Of a DNA stretch of 33,782 nucleotides, positions 5,395 through 12,244 are shown piece by piece. Under the pieces are notes generated by a model that did no database searches, had not been told where the DNA came from, and saw nothing but the letters and a program-made list of their open reading frames with translations. The stretch's first letter is position 1. Each line of letters starts with the position of its first letter. A program made the translations under genes and the position numbers. The stretch is from Firmicutes bacterium HGW-Firmicutes-8 (GTDB taxonomy: Bacteria; Bacillota; Thermincolia; Thermincolales; UBA2595), in the NCBI GenBank assembly GCA_002840165.1, contig PGZN01000024.1, positions 1 through 33,782 of the forward strand, read 5' to 3'.

Positions 5395-7422
5395 TTGAAG
5401 AGCTATCAGACAAGTCAGATAAGAAACATTGGCATTGTGGCCCATGGCGGCGCAGGTAAGACTTCTCTGGTGGAAGCGATGCTGTTCAACACTGGAGCCA
5501 TTAACAGATTAGGCAGAGTAGAAGACGGGACAACGACTTCAGACTTCCATCCAGAAGAAACCAAAAAACAGATAACAATCCATACCTCGCTTGTTCCCTG
5601 TGAGTGGAAAGACACTAAACTAAATTTGCTCGATACACCGGGATTCTCAGATTTTATCAGTGATGTCAAGGGTGTTCTCAGAGTAGTTGACGGTGCATTA
5701 TTTGTAGTTTGTGCTGTAGCCGGAGTTGAGGTTCAAACAGAGATTATCTGGACTATGGCCAGTGACGCCAACCTGCCCAAAATTATATTTCTTAACAAAA
5801 TGGACCGGGAAAATGCCAATTTTGATAAGGCATTTGCGGAGATACAGCAGACCCTGCCCGGTAACTGTATGCCTATTCAACTACCTATCGGGGCAGCCGA
5901 AACTTTCAGTGGATATGTTGATGTTATTGCCCAAAAGGCTTATTCCTTCAAAGCCGATGGCGAAATAAGCGAGATTGCCGTGCCTGACGACTTGGCAGAT
6001 GCGCTGGAAAGCTACCGGGAAAAGCTTGTGGAAGCCTCCGCTGAGATGGATGACGAGGCCCTTGAAAAATATTTGAACGGTGATGAATTATCAGAACAGG
6101 AAATAATGGGTGGTCTGAAAGCCGGTATTAAGGCCGGTAAGATTACCCCGGTTCTTTGCGGGTCAGCAACGAAGAACGTGGGTGTTAAACAGGCAATGAA
6201 CTTTTTGGCCGAGTTTTTCCCGGCCCCGGAAGACAAATCGGCAGAACCGCTGTCAGCCCTCGTATTTAAAACCCTTGTTGACCCCTTTGTAGGTAAAATG
6301 AACTTTGTTCGGATATTTTCCGGGACGCTGAAGGCCGATAACCCGGTGTTTAACGCGACGAAGGATAAGGCTGAAAAGGTCGGCCAGGTCCTTTACGTGC
6401 GGGGTAAGCATCAGGAACCGACACCTCAGGTTACCTGCGGTGATATTGCCGTTATGGTTAAACTGCAGGATACGAATACAAACGACACCCTCTGTGCTAA
6501 AGAGAAGTGCCAAACGCTGGAGCCGATAGTGTTCCCAATCCCGACCTACTCTGTGGCGATTGCCCCCAAGTCCAAGGGTGACGAAGACAAACTTGGGAAT
6601 GCTATGGCCAGGATGTTGGAAGAAGACCCAGCCTTAAGAGTCGAAAAGAATGTGGAAACCCATCAAACCATTCTGACCGGAATGGGTGAGACACACCTCG
6701 ATATCACCCTTGACAAGTTGAAAAGAAAGTTTGGCGTCGATGTCGTCATGGCTGACCCCAGAGTACCTTACAGAGAGACTGTCAAAGCCATGGTTAAGGT
6801 TGAAGGTAAACACAAGAAACAGACCGGCGGGCACGGTCAGTACGGGCACTGCTGGCTTAGAATCGAACCTTTGGCTGAAGGTGATTTCGAGTTTGACCAG
6901 GAGATCTTCGGCGGTTCTGTCCCCAGACAGTATATCCCGGCCGTTGAAAAGGGTGTCCGGGAAGCCATGGTTGAAGGCATTCTGGCCGGATATCCGGTGA
7001 CAAATGTCAAGGTTGTTTTATATGACGGGTCATACCACAATGTTGACTCATCCGAGATGGCCTTCAAATTGGCCGGTTCGCAGGCTTTCAAGAAAGGAGC
7101 CTTACAGGCCAAACCCGTTTTACTGGAGCCGATTGCCACTGTGGAAGTGGTCGTACCCGAAAGCTTCATGGGTGATATAATCAGTGATTTTAACACGAAG
7201 CGGGGGCGCATTCTCGGCATGGAGCCGGGCGACAGGTTTACGACAGTTAAAGCCCAGGTCCCGCTTTCTGAGATGTACAGGTATTCCATTGACTTAAAAT
7301 CAATTACCCAGGGTCGGGGCTCATTTAGCATGGCATTCTCCCATTATGAAGAAGTTCCGGCTATGCTGTCAGATAAGATAGTAGCCAAGGCCAAAGCCGA
7401 CAAGGAAGCGGCTGAGAAGTAA
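5395..7422 (+). CDS. Elongation factor G-like GTPase (EF-G paralogue)
   Basis: This 675-aa translation factor GTPase has the G motifs in order: P-loop AHGGAGKTSL (canonical EF-G has AHIDAGKTT), DTPGF, NKMD and CGSATKN. EF-G domains II-V follow, including GGHGQYGHCWLRIEP in domain IV and the C-terminal RGRILGME and ITQGRGSFSMAF segments. The altered P-loop, the lack of part of the switch I region, and a length below the usual ~692 aa place it with the EF-G-like paralogues rather than the housekeeping FusA. Ribosomal proteins and EF-Tu, the usual neighbours of fusA, are absent. The start is TTG 5395 after GGGGGG. The exact role of this paralogue group is unsettled. Confidence 0.85.
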   Translation: MKSYQTSQIRNIGIVAHGGAGKTSLVEAMLFNTGAINRLGRVEDGTTTSDFHPEETKKQITIHTSLVPCEWKDTKLNLLDTPGFSDFISDVKGVLRVVDGALFVVCAVAGVEVQTEIIWTMASDANLPKIIFLNKMDRENANFDKAFAEIQQTLPGNCMPIQLPIGAAETFSGYVDVIAQKAYSFKADGEISEIAVPDDLADALESYREKLVEASAEMDDEALEKYLNGDELSEQEIMGGLKAGIKAGKITPVLCGSATKNVGVKQAMNFLAEFFPAPEDKSAEPLSALVFKTLVDPFVGKMNFVRIFSGTLKADNPVFNATKDKAEKVGQVLYVRGKHQEPTPQVTCGDIAVMVKLQDTNTNDTLCAKEKCQTLEPIVFPIPTYSVAIAPKSKGDEDKLGNAMARMLEEDPALRVEKNVETHQTILTGMGETHLDITLDKLKRKFGVDVVMADPRVPYRETVKAMVKVEGKHKKQTGGHGQYGHCWLRIEPLAEGDFEFDQEIFGGSVPRQYIPAVEKGVREAMVEGILAGYPVTNVKVVLYDGSYHNVDSSEMAFKLAGSQAFKKGALQAKPVLLEPIATVEVVVPESFMGDIISDFNTKRGRILGMEPGDRFTTVKAQVPLSEMYRYSIDLKSITQGRGSFSMAFSHYEEVPAMLSDKIVAKAKADKEAAEK

Positions 7423-7434
7423 AAAAGGCTTCTG

Positions 7435-7459
7435 CGCACCCCAGCGGGGTGCGTGTTTT
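7435..7459 (+). terminator. Terminator after the EF-G paralogue
   Basis: CGCACCCC-AGC-GGGGTGCG is an 8-bp perfect stem followed by TGTTTT. The tail is short, so some read-through into cooC 30 nt away is possible. Confidence 0.65.
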
Positions 7460-7489
7460 CCTGAACTAATTTTCCGGAGGTGTATCTTG

Positions 7490-8239
7490 ATGTCGTCAAA
7501 GATGATTGCTGTAGCAGGGAAAGGCGGTACTGGAAAGACAACTTTTACCGCTCTGCTTTTAAAGGAACTGGTAAACACTAAAAAAGCCTCTATACTTGCT
7601 GTGGATGCCGATCCCAATGCTAACCTGAACGAGGCTTTGGGCGTTGAAGTGAGTTCGACTATAGCTGAGGCCGTAGATGCTACGAAACAGGGTGCTGTTC
7701 CAACCGGGATGACGAAGGAAGGGTTTATTGAGTGGAAACTCAGCCAAGCCCTGATTGAAACCAAGTATGTTGACCTCCTTGTTATGGGTGTCCCGCACGG
7801 CGCGGGCTGCTACTGTTACCCCAATGACCTGCTCCGCCGTCACCTGGGCAATTTGAGAGGCAACTATGATTATGTGATTACTGACAATGAGGCGGGACTC
7901 GAGCATTTAAGCCGCCAGGTTGTCCAGGATATTGACTTCTTTTTTATCATTAGTGACGCCTCGGCGAGAGGCATCAGATCAGCCGGCAGGGTAAAACAAA
8001 TTGTGGAAGGTCTGCAAACTAAGGTTTTAAATACCTATTTGGTTGTAACAAAAGCGATAGACAGTATTGATGACCTGGGCGATGAGATTAAGGCTACCGG
8101 TTTGGAATTGGTCGGCGTAATCCCCTATGACCCGATGATTGCTGATTATGATTTAAAGAGCAAACCTTTGTTTAATTTACCGGAGGAATCCAAAGCAGTG
8201 CACGCTGTCAGGGATATTATTCAAAAGGTCGGACTATAA
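7490..8239 (+). CDS. cooC: CO dehydrogenase maturation ATPase, CooC type
   Basis: This is a 249-aa cytoplasmic P-loop ATPase of the MinD/SIMIBI class that helps insert nickel into carbon monoxide dehydrogenase or CODH/acetyl-CoA synthase. Visible features are the deviant Walker A GKGGTGKTT (residues 10-18), DADPNAN, and the CooC hallmark CxC (C107-Y-C109, in GAGCYCYPNDLLR) that binds metal at the dimer interface. ITDNEAGLEHLS gives the Walker B region. ATG 7490 has CCGGAGG upstream; TTG 7487 is an alternative adding one residue. No CODH gene is in the window, so its partner lies elsewhere, as expected in an organism using the Wood-Ljungdahl pathway. A strong terminator follows. Confidence 0.9.
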   Translation: MSSKMIAVAGKGGTGKTTFTALLLKELVNTKKASILAVDADPNANLNEALGVEVSSTIAEAVDATKQGAVPTGMTKEGFIEWKLSQALIETKYVDLLVMGVPHGAGCYCYPNDLLRRHLGNLRGNYDYVITDNEAGLEHLSRQVVQDIDFFFIISDASARGIRSAGRVKQIVEGLQTKVLNTYLVVTKAIDSIDDLGDEIKATGLELVGVIPYDPMIADYDLKSKPLFNLPEESKAVHAVRDIIQKVGL

Positions 8240-8255
8240 AGGGAAAAATTAAAGA

Positions 8256-8287
8256 AAACCCCCTCTTCATAAGAAAAGGGGGTTTTT
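8256..8287 (+). terminator. Terminator after cooC
   Basis: AACCCCCTCTT, a short loop, AAGAAAAGGGGGTT and then TTTT form a strong intrinsic terminator. It resembles the terminator at 9511-9537, which marks the left edge of the second duplicated unit. Confidence 0.85.
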
Positions 8288-8304
8288 GTGTACCCAAGAT
8301 TGCC

Positions 8305-8420
8305 GTGAGAGCTGGCTTTTCTCCCAATGGCGAGATCGAACAGAAAAACCTTAACGACTCGGCACAAACAACCCTGGGACCTGAGCGATTGGGACCTGAG
8401 CTAACAAATCATCATCAAAA
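8305..8420 (+). pseudogene. Remnant of an AtpI-like gene 3' end (unit A)
   Basis: A short open frame contains GEIEQKNLNDSAQTTLGPE. This has the same length as GEDWWLKHKAPAETNLGPE near the C-terminus of the intact membrane protein at 10178, with the A-x-T-x-LGPE end conserved, and ELT follows. No start or ribosome site is evident. I read it as a decayed tail of another family copy; a genuine small peptide is less likely. Confidence 0.45.
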
Positions 8421-8577
8421 TGACAAAATGCTTCATTATAAATATTTGTATTTACTTATTATTGTATGCTTTTTTATCAAAAAGTACAACCGAAAATGTT
8501 AAATAAATTTAGTGGAATAACAAAAAAACTTTTAGATAAGATAAAAATATATTTTAAGAAAACTTGCAAATAACCCT

Positions 8578-8614
8578 TGTGAAAGGTTGCATTTTCACAT
8601 TATTAAAGTATAAT
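8578..8614 (+). promoter_or_regulatory. Promoter A with overlapping inverted repeat
   Basis: The -35 TTGCAT (8587-8592), a 16-nt spacer and -10 TATAAT (8609-8614) form a clear promoter. The inverted repeat TGTGAAA-N8-TTTCACA (8578-8584, 8593-8599) straddles the -35 box and looks like an operator. Promoter, spacer length and inverted repeat are all conserved in unit B (9821-9857). Confidence 0.75.
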
Positions 8615-8659
8615 ATAGATAAAGAATGTTGCGGTCAGTTAGTTTTATGGGGCGGAGTG

Positions 8660-8901
8660 ATTGAAAAGTTTAGGATAATTAATTTTAAGCTGCCCCCTGG
8701 GTGGTCAGATTTTGGCATCATTTGAAAAGCAAAAATACGCAAACTAGGAACCTCTGGGGGCGCTATCCCTATGCGCTGACAGAGGTTCCTATTATTATAA
8801 GGAGGTGAGAATACCTTATAAAATACCGTATAGAGTATTTATTTCGGTCGGGCATTACATAGTTACCAAAAATCCAATCAGAGTTGCCCATAGGATGCCC
8901 G
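8660..8901 (+). other. Structured 5' leader A
   Basis: The transcript leader of about 300 nt has GGGGCGGAGTGATTG near 8650-8664. A perfect 11-bp hairpin follows (AGGAACCTCTG 8746-8756 with CAGAGGTTCCT 8780-8790) with GCGC/GCGC inside its loop. Next come a perfect anti-SD match AAGGAGGTGA with no long frame after it, and an arm CGGGCAT (8849-8855) pairing with ATGCCCG (8895-8901) just before the gene's ribosome site. The same order recurs in unit B, which suggests RNA-level control. I cannot match it to a named family. Confidence 0.5.
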
Positions 8902-8916
8902 GTCTCGAGAGGAGGA

Positions 8917-9456
8917 ATGGGCAATGGGGTGAATGATATTTCAACCTTTGTAGGACAAAAAAGCATTGCTAGATGGAGCACGATGGCTGCCGTAGGAATC
9001 AGCGCAATCACCTTCATGCTGGGTAAAACCGAAGTAGCGGTGGGTATACTTTTCAGCTGCTCCCTGATGGTCCTTAATTATTGGGCCTTAAGCCTTGTCC
9101 CAAGAATCCATCAAAGATTCAGGTCTCCTCATTGGGCGAATGTGGCTGCATTCACTTATTATTATATGAGGTTCTGGTTAATTATTTTAATCCTATTTCT
9201 TACAATACCAAAAGGAGGGTACAATTTTGGTTTAGGGTGCTTCATTGGTTTTATTATTCCGAAGATTGCGATGGGGGCTATTGTAATCGCCAATAGTAGC
9301 GAGGATTGGTGGTTAAAGCGTAAAGCCCCGGTAGAAACAAACCTGGGACATGAAAAACGGAACCTTACCCCTTTGGAAAAGGAGCTTCTCCAGACCAATC
9401 CCTTCGAATTTGATATTGTAGATTTTGAGTGGAAAAGACATCTTAAAAAACCATAG
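8917..9456 (+). CDS. Four-helix membrane protein, ATP synthase subunit I-like (copy A)
   Basis: The protein has about 179 aa with a short polar N-terminus and four predicted membrane helices in two pairs (TMAAVGISAITFMLG / VAVGILFSCSLMVLNYWAL and FWLIILILFLTI / FGLGCFIGFIIPKIAMGAIVI). A charged C-terminal tail contains LTPLEKELLQTNPFEF. Helix layout and the GxxxS...LN pattern resemble AtpI-type proteins, but it is longer and no ATP synthase genes are nearby, so the function is uncertain. The start is ambiguous. The ATG spaced like that of copy B (8924) is out of frame and reads only ATG GGG TGA; ATG 8917 is very close to AGGAGG, and GTG 8929 is rather far. It is about 65% identical by eye to the product at 10178. 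Confidence 0.75.
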   Translation: MGNGVNDISTFVGQKSIARWSTMAAVGISAITFMLGKTEVAVGILFSCSLMVLNYWALSLVPRIHQRFRSPHWANVAAFTYYYMRFWLIILILFLTIPKGGYNFGLGCFIGFIIPKIAMGAIVIANSSEDWWLKRKAPVETNLGHEKRNLTPLEKELLQTNPFEFDIVDFEWKRHLKKP

Positions 9457-9473
9457 GTGATTAACCATGAACC

Positions 9474-9537
9474 AAAGTGGCGTGCAGCCACTTTTCCTTT
9501 TAATAAAAAAAACCCTTTCCTTGCGGAAAGGGTTTTT
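9474..9537 (+). terminator. Two consecutive terminators after copy A
   Basis: The first is AAAGTGGC-GTGCA-GCCACTTTT (9474-9494), like the hairpin after copy B. The second is AACCCTTTCC-TTGC-GGAAAGGGTT followed by TTT (9511-9537), like the one after cooC. The duplication junction probably lies between them. Confidence 0.8.
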
Positions 9538-9540
9538 GGA

Positions 9541-9690
9541 CCCAAAATCGCTGCGGGGGTCGGTTATTCTTACAATAGCGAGTTGCAAGAAAACCTTAAT
9601 GACCCGGCACAAACAACCCTGGGACATGAGCACCTGGAACATGAGCTCACACAATTTAAGAAAAGCCTAGACGAAATAAACTATGAGTAA
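9541..9690 (+). pseudogene. Remnant of an AtpI-like gene 3' end (unit B)
   Basis: The segment NSELQENLNDPAQTTLGHE aligns without gaps to SSEDWWLKRKAPVETNLGHE of copy A, and at DNA level it shares AACAA(A/C)CCTGGGACATGA. A frame continues to a stop at 9690 but has no plausible start of its own. It is the counterpart of 8305-8420. Confidence 0.45.
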
Positions 9691-9820
9691 ATAAATACTC
9701 ATATTACTATTGTATGTTTTTTTATAAAAAAGCACAAGGTATAATTTAAAAAAATGCATAAATAAAAAATAGTTCTAAGGTTAATTAAAATATATTTCAT
9801 AAAAAACCGCATCAATACAT

Positions 9821-9857
9821 TGTGAAAGGTTGCATTTTCACAAACATGGCATATAAT
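9821..9857 (+). promoter_or_regulatory. Promoter B with overlapping inverted repeat
   Basis: The -35 TTGCAT (9830-9835), 16-nt spacer and -10 TATAAT (9852-9857) carry the same TGTGAAA-N8-TTTCACA repeat (9821-9827, 9836-9842) as promoter A. The spacer beyond the repeat is not conserved, which points to selection on the repeat itself. Confidence 0.75.
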
Positions 9858-9898
9858 ATAATTAAAGAGAAGGGCATTTTCAAAAATAAGTAACTTGG

Positions 9899-10161
9899 GG
9901 CGGAGTGATTGGATAGTAGGTTAATAATTAATTGTGGCGCTGCCTCATAGGTAGACAAAGGTTTTCACAAATGACAAGCAGAATAGCAGATATTTAAACC
10001 TCTGGGGTGTAATCCGTTTGCGCCAACAGGGGTTTTACTTTTGGGGTTTTATATCCGGAAAGGAGGTGAAGGTATCACTCGCTAATATTGGTCGGGCATC
10101 GATGAAGGTGCTCTAATAAAAACCGAATAAAGAGAAAAAGAGCTTAAGATGCCCGACCTCG
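9899..10161 (+). other. Structured 5' leader B
   Basis: GGGGCGGAGTGATTG is followed by AAACCTCTG (9996-10004) pairing with CAGGGGTTT (10027-10035) through a G-U pair. AAAGGAGGTGAAGG and a perfect inverted repeat GGTCGGGCATC...GATGCCCGACC then end just before the ribosome site TAGGAGG. The order is as in leader A, and arms differ where pairing is kept. Confidence 0.5.
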
Positions 10162-10177
10162 ATAGGAGGTATGGGTA

Positions 10178-10711
10178 ATGAGTATGACAGATGTTACATC
10201 TTCGAACGCGCAAAGAACTGTTGCTAAGTGGAGTACGATTGGTGCAGTAGGGATTAGTCTGATTGTCTTCATGTTAGGGAAACCTGACGTGGCCTTGGGT
10301 ATAGTTTTCAGCTGCTCCCTAATGGTCTTGAATTTCTGGACTTTGAGTCTTATACCGCGAATTTATGAGCGGTTAAGAAATCCTTATTGCGGAAAAGTGG
10401 CTGCATTCACTTATTATTATATGAGGTTTTGGTTAGTTGTTCTAATCCTGTTCCTGACAATACCGAAAGCGGGATACGATTTTGCACTGGGCTGTTTTGT
10501 AGGCTTCATTATTCCGAAGATTGCCCTGGGTGCTATTGTAATCACCAATACTGGCGAGGATTGGTGGTTGAAACACAAAGCCCCGGCAGAAACAAATCTG
10601 GGACCTGAGAACCGGAAACTTACCCCTTTGGAAAAAGAGCTTATGCAGACAGACCCTTTCAAATTTAGTATCGAAGATTTCGAATGGAAAAATTACTTAA
10701 AAAGCAGGTAA
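10178..10711 (+). CDS. Four-helix membrane protein, ATP synthase subunit I-like (copy B)
   Basis: This 177-aa paralogue of the product at 8917 has the same four helices, the WSTIGAVGIS start of helix 1, FSCSLMVLNFWTLSL, AFTYYYMRFWLVVLILFLTIPK, and the acidic tail LTPLEKELMQTDPFKF. ATG 10178 has TAGGAGG 8 nt upstream, which is an ideal site. It is probably an integral membrane protein with the tail in the cytoplasm. The AtpI resemblance is weak and its job is unknown. Duplication together with its promoter and leader suggests dosage or differential regulation. Confidence 0.75.
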   Translation: MSMTDVTSSNAQRTVAKWSTIGAVGISLIVFMLGKPDVALGIVFSCSLMVLNFWTLSLIPRIYERLRNPYCGKVAAFTYYYMRFWLVVLILFLTIPKAGYDFALGCFVGFIIPKIALGAIVITNTGEDWWLKHKAPAETNLGPENRKLTPLEKELMQTDPFKFSIEDFEWKNYLKSR

Positions 10712-10726
10712 ATAACCAAAAACCTT

Positions 10727-10751
10727 AGTGGCATGCAGCCACTTTTTTTTT
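10727..10751 (+). terminator. Terminator after copy B
   Basis: AGTGGC-ATGCA-GCCACT is followed by nine T residues. It is a strong intrinsic terminator matching the one at 9474 and ends the duplicated block. Confidence 0.85.
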
Positions 10752-10836
10752 GCGGGACTCACATCCGGATGAATTAGACGGCGCCCCAAAGGAAATATTA
10801 TTATTAGGTGATGTTCCAACTGTGAAGGAGAATGTT

Positions 10837-11037
10837 ATGAAAAAGAGCAGGAAAAACGGGGAATATAAAAAACCGATGCCGCGGGAGTTTATACCTACCG
10901 AACTTGGTTCTGCGGTTTTTGCCAGTGTTGATGGCAGGCCGACAGATGAAGAGTATTTAATCAAAGACAAAAGAACTCGGGATGATGTTGAAGATGGAGC
11001 AAGTGTTGATCAAGAAGACCCAAAGCAGGGGCTCTAG
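10837..11037 (+). CDS. Small charged protein overlapping splB
   Basis: The gene encodes 66 aa from ATG 10837, which has AAGGAG 6 nt upstream. The product is highly charged, with no membrane segment and no cysteine; the middle reads FIPTELGSAVFASVDGRPTDEEY. I do not recognise a family. It overlaps the start region of the spore photoproduct lyase gene by about 35-56 nt in another frame, so the two are likely translationally coupled. A spore-related role is inference from position only. It does not resemble Bacillus SplA. Confidence 0.6.
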   Translation: MKKSRKNGEYKKPMPREFIPTELGSAVFASVDGRPTDEEYLIKDKRTRDDVEDGASVDQEDPKQGL

Positions 11038-12079
11038 GATACCGGGTAAATATCGGGGTGTTTTCCCTTTTGTCCCCAAAAGAGCTTTTTTTGAAAAAGA
11101 GGCTCTTCATACCCCTGTCGGCAGGCGGGTATTCGAGATTGTCAAAGACCTTGGAACTGAGATAAGACTGACTGGTTCCCATAACAGAATAACAGGCATC
11201 CCCGGCAGTACACCGCGGGAAGCGTATTTGGAAAGTAAAAGGACCCTGGTCGTGGGAGTAAGAAAAACCCTTGATTTTCAAACCTGCAAACCCTCGGCCC
11301 ATTATCAGCTCCCTTTGGTGACGGGCTGCCCGGGGTTATGTCAATACTGTTATCTGAATACGACCCTGGGAAAAAAACCTTATCTCAGAGTGTATGTTAA
11401 CATTGACGAAATCCTCGGCCGGGCTAAGGAATATATCGTTTCCAGGCTTCCGGAAGAAACGGTTTTCGAAGGGGCGGCTACTTCTGACCCACTGCCGGTT
11501 GAACCGTTAACCGGCGTTTTAGCCCGGACAATCGGGTTTTTTGGGGAGCAGGAAAAAGGGCGGTTCAGGTTTGTCACGAAGTTTGCCAATGTGGAGTCCC
11601 TGCTGCAGGTTCCACATATGGGCCACACCAGGTTCCGGTTCAGTATTAACGCGCGTTCAGTTATAGAAAGCTTTGAGCAGGGGGCGCCCAGGCTGGTCCA
11701 ACGCATTGAGGCAGCGGCAAAAGTCGAAAGGGCAGGCTATCCCACCGGGTTTTTAATCGCACCGATTATTAAATATGACGGGTGGCAGGAAGAATACCGG
11801 GAAATATTTTCCCGGCTTAAAGATTACTTCGGCCCCGGCAGGTCACTGACCCTGGAACTTATTTCCCATCGTTTTACAAAGAGAGCAAAGACCAACATTC
11901 TGGAAGTCTTTCCGGAAACCACACTTCCGATGGAAGAGTCGGAGCGGAAATTTAAATTTGGCCAGTTCGGTTATGGTAAATATATCTATCCCCCGGAAAC
12001 AATGGCCCAGGTAAAAGCCTTTATGCATGAAATGATTCAGGAATACCTTCCGCAGGCGGAAATAGAATACTTAATCTAA
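10982..12079 (+). CDS. splB: Spore photoproduct lyase (radical SAM), H-donor Cys replaced by Ala
   Basis: This 365-aa radical SAM enzyme reverses the UV lesion 5-thyminyl-5,6-dihydrothymine in germinating spores. The [4Fe-4S] motif is C116-PGL-C120-QY-C123 followed by the conserved tyrosine, and the downstream sequence matches SplB throughout (LGKKPYLRVYVN, RFRFSIN, HRFTKRAK, FGYGKYIY). Counted 43 residues from the last motif cysteine, where Bacillus subtilis SplB has C141 in EAACTSD, this protein has A166 in EGAATSD (codon GCT 11477-11479). The start is uncertain (ATG 10982, ATG 10994 or GTG 11003); all carry a longer N-terminus than Bacillus. A terminator follows at 12108. Confidence 0.92.
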   Translation: MMLKMEQVLIKKTQSRGSRIPGKYRGVFPFVPKRAFFEKEALHTPVGRRVFEIVKDLGTEIRLTGSHNRITGIPGSTPREAYLESKRTLVVGVRKTLDFQTCKPSAHYQLPLVTGCPGLCQYCYLNTTLGKKPYLRVYVNIDEILGRAKEYIVSRLPEETVFEGAATSDPLPVEPLTGVLARTIGFFGEQEKGRFRFVTKFANVESLLQVPHMGHTRFRFSINARSVIESFEQGAPRLVQRIEAAAKVERAGYPTGFLIAPIIKYDGWQEEYREIFSRLKDYFGPGRSLTLELISHRFTKRAKTNILEVFPETTLPMEESERKFKFGQFGYGKYIYPPETMAQVKAFMHEMIQEYLPQAEIEYLI

Positions 12080-12107
12080 ATCGTTGAAACAATGATTGTC
12101 CCAATAG

Positions 12108-12157
12108 AACAACAGTTGGTGGAACGTTTAACGCTCACGCCTGCTGTTGTTTTTTTC
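12108..12157 (+). terminator. Terminator after splB
   Basis: AACAACAG (12108-12115) pairs with CTGTTGTT (12144-12151), with partial inner pairing, followed by a run of T. Confidence 0.75.
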
Positions 12158-12170
12158 CAAATTTAGCAAA

Positions 12171-12194
12171 AGGATTTTATTCAACCTTGTCGAA
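12171..12194 (+). promoter_or_regulatory. AGGATTTT-N9-TGTCGAA motif upstream of the S-layer gene
   Basis: AGGATTTT (12171-12178) and TTGTCGAA (12187-12194) match the composite motif before the EF-G paralogue and the chemotaxis receptor. The second half is a Spo0A-box-like core. It ends 51 nt before the start codon. Confidence 0.5.
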
Positions 12195-12244
12195 ATATAG
12201 GAAAAGCAGGTAGTTTAAGGTTAAAACTTTAGGGGGGGGGCTTC

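Larger units (their letters stand above)
8256..10751 (+). repeat. Tandem duplication, two diverged units of about 1.24 kb
   Basis: Unit A (8256-9494) and unit B (9508-10751) hold the same elements in the same order: terminator, ACCCAARATYGC segment, gene-end remnant, promoter with inverted repeat, GGGGCGGAGTGATTG, hairpin, AAGGAGGTGA, second hairpin, membrane protein gene, and an AGTGGC hairpin. Offsets are constant: 1243 nt for the -35 boxes and 1244 nt for the remnants. The copies are diverged, so the event is not recent. Confidence 0.85.

Noticed and set aside
8578-8599. Possible Rex, Fnr or CRP operator at TGTGAAA...TTTCACA
   Set aside because: The half-sites resemble those of Rex and CRP, but the gap (8 nt between 7-mers) is longer than either regulator's consensus. 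I keep it as an unidentified inverted repeat.
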